Positions 10,214 through 19,605 of a stretch of DNA of 64,000 bases are shown here, in pieces. The notes under the pieces were generated by a model, which saw only the letters and a list, made by a program, of their open reading frames with translations, did no database searches and had not been told where the DNA came from. How positions within the stretch are numbered: the stretch's first letter is position 1; the number at the start of each line of letters is the position of its first letter. The translations under genes were made by a program, and so were the position numbers. Origin of the DNA: Cercospora beticola (taxonomy: Eukaryota > Ascomycota > Dothideomycetes > Mycosphaerellales > Mycosphaerellaceae); assembly GCF_033473495.1 (NCBI RefSeq), contig NC_088940.1, forward strand, positions 2,852,001-2,916,000, written 5' to 3'.

Positions 10214-10825
10214 GTTCGCCGCGTTCTCCGTCCGGCAGCAATTATATGGGTTGTGTGTTGTCGGAGGCACGCGTCGTTTGTCGATTACAGAAGAGACCCC
10301 CTTGGTCGTTGCTTAGCGCCGGATCCAGGCCCGCTCCATCCTGGCACTTCCCTCTTCACGCATCACAACGTCCGATCTTGCAACACCCATCAAGTTGCAT
10401 CGTCCCTCCGTCGAGACACACCAGCTTGCACACTGACCCGAGTTGAATCGGATTACAAAGGCGGAGAGATGACCAACTGGTGTCTGACTGCAGTCTTCCT
10501 ACCATTCATCCTCCGTGTCCAAGGCCGATACTCGGTAGGTGGCAGAGCACCGAGGGACGAGGGCGAGAGGGGAGCGAGGAAGAGTTGCTCCATTCTTTTG
10601 CCATCGCTGGACTTCACTGTGCTGCTGATCCTGCTATTTCCACTGTAGCATACCCTCCAGGTAACAACGGCAGGTCATGCTAACGCTCATTGGCCAATTC
10701 CTGCAAAGTGGAGACATTGGCTGCCTGCGGCTGAGATGAAGGGCATACTGGATGCTGAAGCTACTTAAGACCTCGCTTTGGCATTCTCGAATTGCCTGTT
10801 CCTTGGTACTCCTCATATCGCCACA
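10214..10825. other. Divergent promoter region (Zn2Cys6 protein / F-box protein)
   Basis: About 610 bases between two divergent genes. Small ORFs here have no recognisable content. Confidence 0.5.
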
Positions 10826-12259
10826 ATGTCTCTCTTACTCGACCTTCCTGCAGAACTATTGCTCCGCGTTACAGAGTACTCAACTTTCGATTCGTACAAA
10901 TCCCTCAGCTTGACCAATTCGCGCTTGCACAAGTTTCTGGAACCAGTGTTGTTCGCTTGTCTCAAGGTCATCAACCGTAAAGAGGACGAAGACGTTCTCA
11001 AAGCCGTGATCGAGAAGTATGGGCGACATGTCGCGAAGCTAAATTTCGATCTTCACCTACTCCCCGACATGGATGACGGAAATTCATTGAACGAAAGTGA
11101 AGGCTCTCTAGGAAATCAAGACAACAGTTCTCAGCTGAATTGCCTGACGCTTCTCGCGAAAGAGGTACTTGGTGGCCAGCTATGCCACAACGTGTCTGAT
11201 ATCAAGTTCACTGTCATAGCGGCAGACAACTTCGACGGCACCTATTGGGACGAAGGAGGGACGATTTACATGCACGCAGAACCCGAGATGGCAGATGATG
11301 TCTTCGAGGAGGAGCAAAATGCTTCCTGGCGCGGCACCATGAATGAAGCATATCAGGCACTCGCCACAAGGGAGGGCGTGAAAACACTCAGACTTTGCGA
11401 GGTTGTTCCAAGAGAATGCTCGACTTTTTACACACAGACATGGCGAGCCTTCCTTCACAATATCAAGGACTTCAACATCAAGCTCTGGGGAGGCGACAAC
11501 GGCGCTGGGTGGCATTCTAATACTCAACCAGGCTACGATGACTTCATTCTGAAAATGGATCAGTTCTTCTTCGGACACCTCGATTCTGCTGAACGTGTAA
11601 CATTCATCGCAGACGACCAGAATCCCATTGGTATGGAGCCGAACTTCCATCACTCTCCGACACCTATCCGGCATGACGCTATGCCGAAGCTCAAACATCT
11701 CGTCATGGAAAACTTCTTCATCGATCCCGCGCTTGCAAATCTGATCAAGAGCCATAGCCAGCAGCTCGAGTCGCTCACACTGAAAAATTGCTTTGGAAGT
11801 AAGTTGGTTTGCAAAAATCATGTCTATCAGTATCATGACTCTCACTAACAAACCTCTCCTCCAGGCCCTGACATCTCCACCGCCCACCCCTACACCTGGG
11901 CAGAATTCCTCAGAACGATCCAAGACACCAAACCCATCCTCCAATCCCTCACCATCACCAATGTCCGTGCTCCCCTAACCAGAGAAGAAGAGTTCTGGCG
12001 CGCATACGCCGAAGACGAAGCGGCACCATTTCAGCCTCGCGAAGAAGAAGCTACAGAAATTCTACGCATTCGCGAGAGATTGCGTAATGATCCGAAATTG
12101 CGAGTGTGGCCTTATGTCTATCTCGATGATAAGTATGGAATGGTTTTTCACGATGAGGATGAAAATGTGACGGCTTTTGAGGCGGGGGCAGATCAGAGGG
12201 AGTATGAGGTTTTGATGAGGGTTGTAAATGCGAATCGGAAAACACGTGAGAGGGTGTGA
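10826..12259 (+). CDS. F-box protein
   Basis: Two exons: 10826-11798 and 11865-12259, with a 66-nt intron (donor GTAAGT, acceptor CTCCAG), giving 455 residues. The N-terminus (LLLDLPAELLLRVTEYSTF, then LSLTNSRLHKFLEPVLF) is a typical fungal F-box that would bind Skp1 in SCF ubiquitin ligases. The rest is a leucine-containing helical region without a clear substrate-binding repeat (LKHLVMENFFIDPALANLI, QLESLTLKNCFG hint at leucine-rich-repeat-like folding). The intron joins NCFG to SPDISTAHPYTWAEFL in frame. A start 16 codons further upstream is possible, but the ATG at 10826 (CACAATGTCT) fits the domain start better. The last ~100 bases are markedly G-rich compared with the C-rich start of exon 2. 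Confidence 0.88.
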
Positions 12260-12370
12260 TATGAAGATATTAATAAAGAGAGGCTCCGATCGAATTTTGT
12301 TTTGCGATGGAGTTTATTAGGATTTGGACAAGAGACTAGATGTACAGATGACCAGGAGAATGACGCACTT

Positions 12371-13744
12371 CTAAGGCAGAGCATAAAACTTCTCATCCTG
12401 CTCCTTTGCTTTGCTGCGAGTTGCTCGCTTCACCTCAAAATCAGCCTTAGCAACATGAGGCAATTTCTCTCGTCGGCCAGCATTGAGCTTCGCAAGCCCC
12501 TTCTTCTCCCGCGACTTTCGATTCTTATTGGCTCTCGCGCTCGCGCTCGACTCCTTGGACACTCTGACGGCAGGCGTAGGAGTAACAGGACTCTGCCTGG
12601 TCGACACGAACTTCTTGTTCTGTGTAGGGGAGGGCGTTGGTGGACCAGACTGTATAAGTTGAGGAATCAGACCAAAGATCTCCACAAAGAACCCGTAAGA
12701 CTTGAAGCGCAGAGTCCCGTTGCGGTAGACGGCCATTTCTTTATTCTCCCAGAGCGGATTTCCTTGTGCGGATATTTTGGCTTTCCAGTCGTTAGGGCTC
12801 TTGCGCTTATTGTCGTTTCCGGACCCGTTGAGTCCAGCGTATAAGATGAATCCGTTGTCGTCGCGAACGGAGTCGTGCACGATCTTCTCGAAGCCTGCAG
12901 GACTCTTGGGGACGACATTGCCATTGGACAACACAGTGATTTGGTGGTTCTCCCACACAGTATCAGGGATGTATTGTGTATCGTTGGCTCGCTTCTTGTT
13001 GAACGACGTAGCCCCTGCTTGTGGCGTCTCACCATCCACGAGCTTTTGCCAAACGCCTTCGCCCTCGACCACGATCAGCCCGTTCTGGAGGCGTCTGATC
13101 TTGACCCACTCGGCAGAGTCCAACTCGCGGCTTGGCGACGCGATTCCATTTCCGAGAATATCTAAACCGTCACCGAACGCTGGACGGGGTGGTCCGGTGA
13201 AGTACGGCAGTGCCGGCATTCCGTAATAAGCCTCGGGAGTTCCATAAGGATTGGGCTTAGTCGGTGTTCGTGGAACTCTGGGAGAGCGACTATTGTTCCT
13301 CTTTGGTGTTTCATACTCGAAGGGAGTCTCCCACTCCCAGCCCAATCCTTGCATAATGGGAACGGAGGGCTGCGTCTTCTTGGTTGGTGTCTGATCATTG
13401 ATGGGATCTTCCCGATGGGGTTTCCAATAGTAGTCTGACCGTACCCACTCGGAGGCATCCTGGGCCGTGCCCTGGAGAGGATTGTCAGGGTCGTTGAAGA
13501 GACCGAACTTCTTCGGTGGCGGCGGAGGCTGCGGCGAACTATCTATGCTTCTCTTCGGCGTAGTCGTTCCAAATCTGGTCAAAGGCGGGCTCGTGAGTGG
13601 ATATCTCCTGCCAGGAGGAGTGGTCGGCGATGTTCCAGGTCTACTGATTCGTGTCGAGCCATTTCGATCTTCTCCAAAACTGACGTTGCGCTTCAACGTG
13701 CCTGGCTTCGGCTTGGTCGCACGCTTCCTGTTGCGAGGTGCCAT
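12371..13744 (-). CDS. Basic, proline-rich protein of unknown function
   Basis: A single exon of 457 residues starting MAPRNRKRATKPKPGTLKR. The N-terminal ~200 residues are rich in Pro, Thr, Ser and basic residues with many SP/TP sites (SPTTPPGRR, RSPRVPRTPTKPNP), suggesting a disordered, phosphorylated nuclear or chromatin-associated protein. The middle (about 210-370) is more ordered: EWVKIRRLQNGLIVVEG, VWENHQITVLSNGN, WENKEMAVYRNGTLRFKSYG. The last two segments look like an internal duplication, each beginning W-E-N-(H/K)-x-(I/M). The C-terminus is again very basic (ANKNRKSREKKGLAKLNAG). I do not recognise a named family. It is convergent with the F-box gene (111 bases between stops). Confidence 0.82.
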   Translation of the reverse strand: MAPRNRKRATKPKPGTLKRNVSFGEDRNGSTRISRPGTSPTTPPGRRYPLTSPPLTRFGTTTPKRSIDSSPQPPPPPKKFGLFNDPDNPLQGTAQDASEWVRSDYYWKPHREDPINDQTPTKKTQPSVPIMQGLGWEWETPFEYETPKRNNSRSPRVPRTPTKPNPYGTPEAYYGMPALPYFTGPPRPAFGDGLDILGNGIASPSRELDSAEWVKIRRLQNGLIVVEGEGVWQKLVDGETPQAGATSFNKKRANDTQYIPDTVWENHQITVLSNGNVVPKSPAGFEKIVHDSVRDDNGFILYAGLNGSGNDNKRKSPNDWKAKISAQGNPLWENKEMAVYRNGTLRFKSYGFFVEIFGLIPQLIQSGPPTPSPTQNKKFVSTRQSPVTPTPAVRVSKESSASARANKNRKSREKKGLAKLNAGRREKLPHVAKADFEVKRATRSKAKEQDEKFYALP

Positions 13745-13948
13745 GGTGATGGATGCTCAGGTTGAGATAGTGCCAATGCATAGTCGCAGCACCGTTGGTG
13801 TTCAGCTAATAGGTCTCCAGTGAAACAAAGCACTTCACTGCACTAATGATCTGGCCGCATTGGGAAGGTAAGGTGCTCGTCGACAAAGAGCACGCAACAT
13901 CAGCCAAAATCCTTTGTTGAGGTGAATTGTCCCGGAAGCAGCGAATTT

Positions 13949-15454
13949 TCAGGGTGGTGGTGTTTCCACAACGTGTGGATCCGAGCCAACAATGATCTTC
14001 CTGAATTTCCAGACTCCGAGCAGTAATGCACACGGGACGACAAGCCACGCCATGCCGGCCTGGAATATCAGCGCGGTTAGCATAGTTTTCGCTGGCTGGC
14101 CGTCCCAACCTCCTTTCAGTTGGTCCATGACCACAATGAAAATGGCGCCGAGTAGCTGTCCCCCGGTCCATGCAACAACGCTTGATACTTCGGGCGACAC
14201 TGGAAAAGTCACGATGGTAAGCAGGTCCAAAGCAACGGGGAGGAGGCTGAAAGACGCTGCACCAAGCACTCCACAAACAACGTAAGGCCCAACAATGTCT
14301 CTTGTCAGGGGCATGAAGATGAGCACAGTATATGCAATTGCAATGATTGGCACCAGAATCTTTACTGCCCACAAATGCTTCTTCGTGCGATCGACGATAG
14401 GTGACATGATCGCAGATGCGACCAAGCCAGCGATGATCAGGATGCCTCCAGCGAGTCCGGCGTCGTCTTCGGAGATGCCGTATGGGTGAAAGATCTGTGT
14501 GATGAGACTGGAAGTGGCGTTGAAGCAGCCTACGTAGACGGCAAAGGGTGCAAGCATCAGGTAGAATGAACCATTCCTCGGTAGTTGGCGAAGAGCAGCA
14601 TGGAGGTCGAGCTTAGGAGCTTCGGCGCGTGCAGATGGCGGAGTTGGCGGCTTTGCAGGAAGGAACAAAGAAGGTATCGTAGCTGCTGAAGATATTATAG
14701 ACACATAGAGCACCATGTTGGGGACATCTGAGGGTTTTGATGCAAATAACGGGCCGACGATCTGGCCGATTGCTCCTCCAAGAGGGTTGGCCAGAGAGGT
14801 CACAGCAATTGCTCCCACTCGGCCGGCGTCGCTGAACCACATGTCGCTGTAGCGCGTGGGTGCTGCAAGCACGAATGGCTGAGCCAGACCAATGAGCAGT
14901 TGGCCGGCCAGGACTACGTAGAAGTATCCATCGTCGACAGCTGCTCCAGCGTAGCGGATCCAGTTGCCGATGAGGATGAGTACGGAGGCGATGGTGATGG
15001 ACGCTTTAGGTCCGTACTTATTCAACACCCAGATTGTTGCGGGCGCGGACAGGGCGAAAGCGAAGAGAAAGGCCGTCGACAGCCAGTTGATGCCGGTGCT
15101 CTTGACGCGGAAGAACTTGGCGGAGGTGTCCGAGACGGCGGCAAATGTCAGCCAGTCCCAGCTGACGATGGCGTTGAGCAGAAGCAGCTGCACGAGGCCA
15201 AACCATCGCGCTTTGTAGACGCGGTAGGTACGCGTCAGGAGGTCGTGGTCGAAGTCTTGGCGCAAGGCGGTCGCACTGTTGGCGAGCTCGAGATCGGTGT
15301 CGTCGTGATCTCCATTCGACTTGTGGCCGTCTACAGTGTCCGAGTAGTGCAGAGGATAGCCATCAGGCGCGGCCGTGGAAGTCGATGCGATGCGGTCCAT
15401 GTTGTCCGACGCTGCTTGAGTGGTGGGCAGCGCAGAGTACATGTAGCCCCCCAT
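13949..15454 (-). CDS. Major facilitator superfamily transporter, FLVCR/SLC49-like
   Basis: A single exon of 501 residues; the ATG at 15454 is used because the codon before it is GTG. A ~80-residue cytosolic N-terminus leads into the R-x-Y-K-A-R-W-F-G block and about 12 membrane segments. Family features are INWLSTAFLFAFALSAP in TM2, QPFVLAAPTRYSDMWF, ANPLGGAIGQIVGPLF in TM5, a cytosolic Pro-rich loop, and a second six-helix half. These resemble the FLVCR/SLC49 group, whose animal members carry haem, choline or pyridoxine; fungal substrates are mostly uncharacterised. The likely site is the plasma membrane or vacuole. It is divergent from HUL5. Confidence 0.85.
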   Translation of the reverse strand: MGGYMYSALPTTQAASDNMDRIASTSTAAPDGYPLHYSDTVDGHKSNGDHDDTDLELANSATALRQDFDHDLLTRTYRVYKARWFGLVQLLLLNAIVSWDWLTFAAVSDTSAKFFRVKSTGINWLSTAFLFAFALSAPATIWVLNKYGPKASITIASVLILIGNWIRYAGAAVDDGYFYVVLAGQLLIGLAQPFVLAAPTRYSDMWFSDAGRVGAIAVTSLANPLGGAIGQIVGPLFASKPSDVPNMVLYVSIISSAATIPSLFLPAKPPTPPSARAEAPKLDLHAALRQLPRNGSFYLMLAPFAVYVGCFNATSSLITQIFHPYGISEDDAGLAGGILIIAGLVASAIMSPIVDRTKKHLWAVKILVPIIAIAYTVLIFMPLTRDIVGPYVVCGVLGAASFSLLPVALDLLTIVTFPVSPEVSSVVAWTGGQLLGAIFIVVMDQLKGGWDGQPAKTMLTALIFQAGMAWLVVPCALLLGVWKFRKIIVGSDPHVVETPPP

Positions 15455-16254
15455 CACGCCCGACGTGCATCACGGGCAGGATGTTACCTGCTGAGGTGCG
15501 TCGCACAAACAAAGGACGGGCGTAGTTTCAGTCCGAAAGCGCAGAGAATCGAGGCATGTTGTGTGTTCTCTTTGACCCTGGGACGCTGCAATGCCACGCT
15601 CTCCACGGGCGTCTCGGTCGCATTGGGCACTTTCTCCGACCACCATTCCTTGTTGGGGCCTTGCTCACTTGCACTTCACCCACAACCCACCATCCTACGG
15701 CAATGTGGGAATGGTAGAATGGTTGATGTTGCCTCGTTTAGCTAGCCAGATCGTCCCTTCGGCCTGTTCCACTGTCTTCTCCTATAGCACTTCCTCCATA
15801 GCTTCTGCCTTGACGGCTATTCTTAGCCTGCGAACAACAGAACAGAACAGCACCTGATGCTACGCAACCCACAGTCGGCAGCGACGACGCGTGTACGCGA
15901 GATACTTGTGGCAGCGTGAAACACGTCGTTTCTGTTGAGCGTGTGTCGGCTGTAGTGGAGGTTGCAGTACGTGGATAATGGCATTCCAAAGAGACAACAC
16001 TTTATTGCTTGGAAAATGCGAATAAGATGTCTTCTGGTGCCTGAGGCACCCACGATGCAGCTTAGGTTCGCGGTTCCTGATGAGGTAAGAGCGCAGCGCA
16101 GCCGGACTTCCATCGACGTCCATCGATAGCGACACCACGACGAGTGGCGAGGCATGTGTCAGCTGCTTTCCCGCCGGCAATCCCATTTCCCGATCCACCG
16201 TGTCTTACATTACCATGATCGAAATCGAACATAGCAACACACATTAGCTGGACC
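15455..16254. other. Divergent promoter region (MFS carrier / HUL5)
   Basis: About 800 bases between two divergent genes. No supported gene or repeat. Short ORFs on both strands lack protein-like features. Confidence 0.5.
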
Positions 16255-19200
16255 ATGTACCAGACGTTCACGGGATCAGCACGCCGCCGCCCGCAAGTCA
16301 ACCTTTCTGGACGAGGGACCAATCCCTTCGCCAAAGCGAATGGCACTGGAGGTGGTGCACAGGCTGCCGTAGCCTCTGCACAACAGGATCGAGCAAATCG
16401 CGCCTTACAGCGAGAGCGAGTGCAGGCGTCGTCTCGCATCCAGCGCACTTGGCGGGGCTGTCAGGCTCGGAGGCGGACTTTTAAAATATGGCGGGCAGTG
16501 TGGGACGAACAAGAGGACAAGGCGGATGGACCATATGCTTCCGAGGAAGAATCGCTGCAACAACTTCGTCGATTGATGCTGTTCTATGCCCCTCGAAGTG
16601 AGCCAGGCGATGTCAACAGGCTGGCGTGGTATGGCACGAGGCAGATCACCACAAGCGGGACAGTGACCTGCAGGAGTGCGAGATGGCCATCGGCATACGC
16701 AAAGTTGACACGGGCATGCCTCGACGCTCTACGAGCAAAGGCTGCAAAGGAATCGGATTCAGAGCGCACATTGCTGGGCATCCTGGCCTTCTCGGCCGGA
16801 CAGTCAACATTCGACGTACAATCTGCCACTGAGTACTATGAAGTGCTCACGTCGGTCGGAGGACTACCCGCGGAGCCTCTACAGGCAGCCTTGTTGGCGC
16901 CTCTGCAATCGACAGCCGCATACACCGGTCTCGTCGTCCTTTTGGAGCACCCGCAGAGTACGGAGATGCTGGAACTGCTATCGACTGCCGTAGACGTTGG
17001 CGCCCTTTCCGAGGCTGTCGCCGCAGCGGCCCGATCACGCGATACAACAACTCGGGCTCGGCTATGGCTTTTGGGCAATGTCATCTATCTTGCGAAGCAT
17101 TCCAGGAGCATATCCTTTACATCCGCCGTTGCTCGATTGCTCGGCAGTCTGGCTGATGAAATCGATTTCGAGAGTCATCCCATTAATCTGGACAATCAGG
17201 CATTTGATGAACTGTTGACAACAACAGGTGCTGTGCGGTTGAATACCTATTTGCACTCCCAGGTGGCCTCTCTGCTAGATCAGAATGCAATTCGAAATCT
17301 TCTTGTCGGCAAGGAAAACAGTGCTAGTGACGCGCAAACGCTCGCGGGATACGCACTCACACTTCTGCGTTGTTTCCCACGCCAAGGAGACAACATTCGG
17401 ATGTGGCTCCATCTGGGTCCAACAAATGTGGACAGCGTGTCGCCCACGAGGTATCTGTGGGACGCTGCGAAACAGCGTCGAGTATTTGATCAAATTCGCT
17501 CGAACTCTAGAGGAGTAGTTTCGCTGTTGAAGAATAAGACACCTTCAGCAAGCGAAAAAGACGATTGGACTGTCGCTCTAGTCTTTTTGGAAATGTTCTC
17601 TTTCGACCTGAAAATCATGGACGACGAAGAGTTCATGGGTAACAGTCCTGTGAGCAAACGCAACAGCGCCGTGCCGACAGACGATGTCGCTCATCTGGTG
17701 ACATTCTGCAAGAACCTGGGATTCAGTTTATACTACGATGCCGCCGAGCTGAACGAGACCAAGGCTGCACCTGCGCCTGCCCTGTTCTCCTCTCGTTTCA
17801 AGTCTGCCGAACTACCAGTGCTCGAGGACACGAAGCCTCTGACAGTTGCTGGGCTGCCTGGCTTGACATTCGATTATCTCAAAGGTCTCGTCACAGCTCT
17901 GCTGCGTGCCATCTACGAAAGAGACTCTCGTCGCAAATTTCTGCCAAAAGATCACTGGCTCATGACAGATCGCTTCGACATGACGCATTTCATCGGCGGG
18001 GTGGTTGAAGAGGAAGAGCGTCGTCATTTGGTACAGGACCAAGACGATGAAGATAAGGACGACGACTCCGACGACGATTTGGACCAACCCATAATTGGAC
18101 TATCGAATCGCGCCAGTGTTATCCGTGCACAAGAAAGACGGCAGCGACAGCAGCGGAAGGCAAGCAGACAACGCTACCTACAATCAGTGGCTCCAAAGCT
18201 CGAGATTCTCCAAAACATGCCATTCATCATTCCGTTCCACACACGAGTCGAGACGTTCCGGCAATTTGTCCATCTCGATCAAGAAAAGCGCCGTCACGGT
18301 GTGGTTGATCCCGACCTGTGGCGTCATAATATGATGTTCCAGCCGCATGCCAACGGTCGATCACCCCAGGACATGCTAGCCAGACATCATGCGAAGATCA
18401 AGCGCACACAAGAATTTGAGGACGCCTTTGAGCAATTCTACGAACTCGGTCCAGACCTCAAAGAGCCTATCCAGATCACTTTTGTCGATCAATGGGACAT
18501 GCCCGAGGCTGGTATCGACGGAGGTGGCGTGACCAAGGAGTTCCTCACGAGTGTAATCAATCAAGCCTTTGACCAGAAAGAGGACAATGAGCAGACCAAG
18601 TACTTCGTGGAGAATGAAGAGCACCTCCTGTATCCAAATCCTACAGCGTTCGAAGAACTCAAGCTCATCTTGAAGAGTTACGGATACGACGAGAACACGC
18701 AGCAGACAAGAGAGGTACTCAGAGAGTATTTCAAAAAGTACGAGTTTCTTGGGCGCATTATTGGCAAGTGCCTCTACGAAGGCATTCTGGTCGATGTGAG
18801 CTTTGCCGGATTCTTTCTCAAGAAGTGGGCTCTTACTGGTGGCGCCGGTAGTTCCGCGAGTGACAACCACTATCGACCTAACATTAATGACCTTCGCGAG
18901 CTTGATGAAGGGTTGTACAGAGGTCTGCTACAAGTAAAGAACGCAGAAAATGTTGAGGAACTCGGCATGACATTCTCGGTGAACGATGCTATCACAATTA
19001 ACACGGACGGAGTGCAGGAGACGAAGATTGTCGAGGTCGATCTGGTGCCAGATGGCTCAAATACTCCTGTCACGAACCAGAATCGATTGGCATACATCAA
19101 TGCCATTGCTTCGTATCGACTGAAAGGACAAGCACAGCGACAAACTCGAGCCTTCTTGCGCGGGCTAAGCGATATAATCCAACCCAGCTGGCTATCCATG

Positions 19201-19605
19201 TTCAACCAATCCGAGCTACAAACCCTCATCGGCGGCTCCGGAGCGGGCATCGACATCAACGACCTTCGACGGAACACGCTATATGGTGGCACGTACGTGA
19301 TTGGTAACGATGGTCTCGAGCACCCCAGCATCCAGATGTTCTGGAAAGTCTTCTCTAGCCTCCCTGACGAAGATCGGCGAAAAGTGCTGAAATTCGTTAC
19401 GTCCACGCCACGGGGACCACTGCTTGGATTCTCGCATCTTAATCCCAAGTTCAGTATTCGAGACAGTGGGAGCGATGAGAACAGATTTCCGACGACGAGT
19501 ACGTGTGTTAATTTGTTGAAATTGCCCATGTATAAAAGTGAGAAGGTTTTGAGGGAGAAGTTGCTGGCTGCTGTGAATAGTGGGGCTGGGTTTGATTTGT
19601 CGTGA
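16255..19605 (+). CDS. HUL5: HECT-type E3 ubiquitin ligase, Hul5/UBE3C-like
   Basis: A single exon of 1116 residues starting MYQTFTGSARRRPQVNLSGR, the conserved beginning of the Hul5/UBE3C family. An IQ-like helix is at 61-78 (RIQRTWRGCQARRRTFK). A large alpha-helical middle follows, then an acidic patch (DDEDKDDDSDDDLDQ) and the C-terminal HECT domain from about residue 700 (DMPEAGIDGGGVTKEFL, FLGRIIGKCLYEGILVDVSF). The catalytic cysteine is about Cys1084 in TSTCVNLLKLP, 32 residues from the end. Hul5 is a proteasome-associated E4-like ligase that extends ubiquitin chains and promotes degradation of misfolded and stalled substrates in the nucleus and cytosol. Length matches the family. Confidence 0.95.
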   Translation: MYQTFTGSARRRPQVNLSGRGTNPFAKANGTGGGAQAAVASAQQDRANRALQRERVQASSRIQRTWRGCQARRRTFKIWRAVWDEQEDKADGPYASEEESLQQLRRLMLFYAPRSEPGDVNRLAWYGTRQITTSGTVTCRSARWPSAYAKLTRACLDALRAKAAKESDSERTLLGILAFSAGQSTFDVQSATEYYEVLTSVGGLPAEPLQAALLAPLQSTAAYTGLVVLLEHPQSTEMLELLSTAVDVGALSEAVAAAARSRDTTTRARLWLLGNVIYLAKHSRSISFTSAVARLLGSLADEIDFESHPINLDNQAFDELLTTTGAVRLNTYLHSQVASLLDQNAIRNLLVGKENSASDAQTLAGYALTLLRCFPRQGDNIRMWLHLGPTNVDSVSPTRYLWDAAKQRRVFDQIRSNSRGVVSLLKNKTPSASEKDDWTVALVFLEMFSFDLKIMDDEEFMGNSPVSKRNSAVPTDDVAHLVTFCKNLGFSLYYDAAELNETKAAPAPALFSSRFKSAELPVLEDTKPLTVAGLPGLTFDYLKGLVTALLRAIYERDSRRKFLPKDHWLMTDRFDMTHFIGGVVEEEERRHLVQDQDDEDKDDDSDDDLDQPIIGLSNRASVIRAQERRQRQQRKASRQRYLQSVAPKLEILQNMPFIIPFHTRVETFRQFVHLDQEKRRHGVVDPDLWRHNMMFQPHANGRSPQDMLARHHAKIKRTQEFEDAFEQFYELGPDLKEPIQITFVDQWDMPEAGIDGGGVTKEFLTSVINQAFDQKEDNEQTKYFVENEEHLLYPNPTAFEELKLILKSYGYDENTQQTREVLREYFKKYEFLGRIIGKCLYEGILVDVSFAGFFLKKWALTGGAGSSASDNHYRPNINDLRELDEGLYRGLLQVKNAENVEELGMTFSVNDAITINTDGVQETKIVEVDLVPDGSNTPVTNQNRLAYINAIASYRLKGQAQRQTRAFLRGLSDIIQPSWLSMFNQSELQTLIGGSGAGIDINDLRRNTLYGGTYVIGNDGLEHPSIQMFWKVFSSLPDEDRRKVLKFVTSTPRGPLLGFSHLNPKFSIRDSGSDENRFPTTSTCVNLLKLPMYKSEKVLREKLLAAVNSGAGFDLS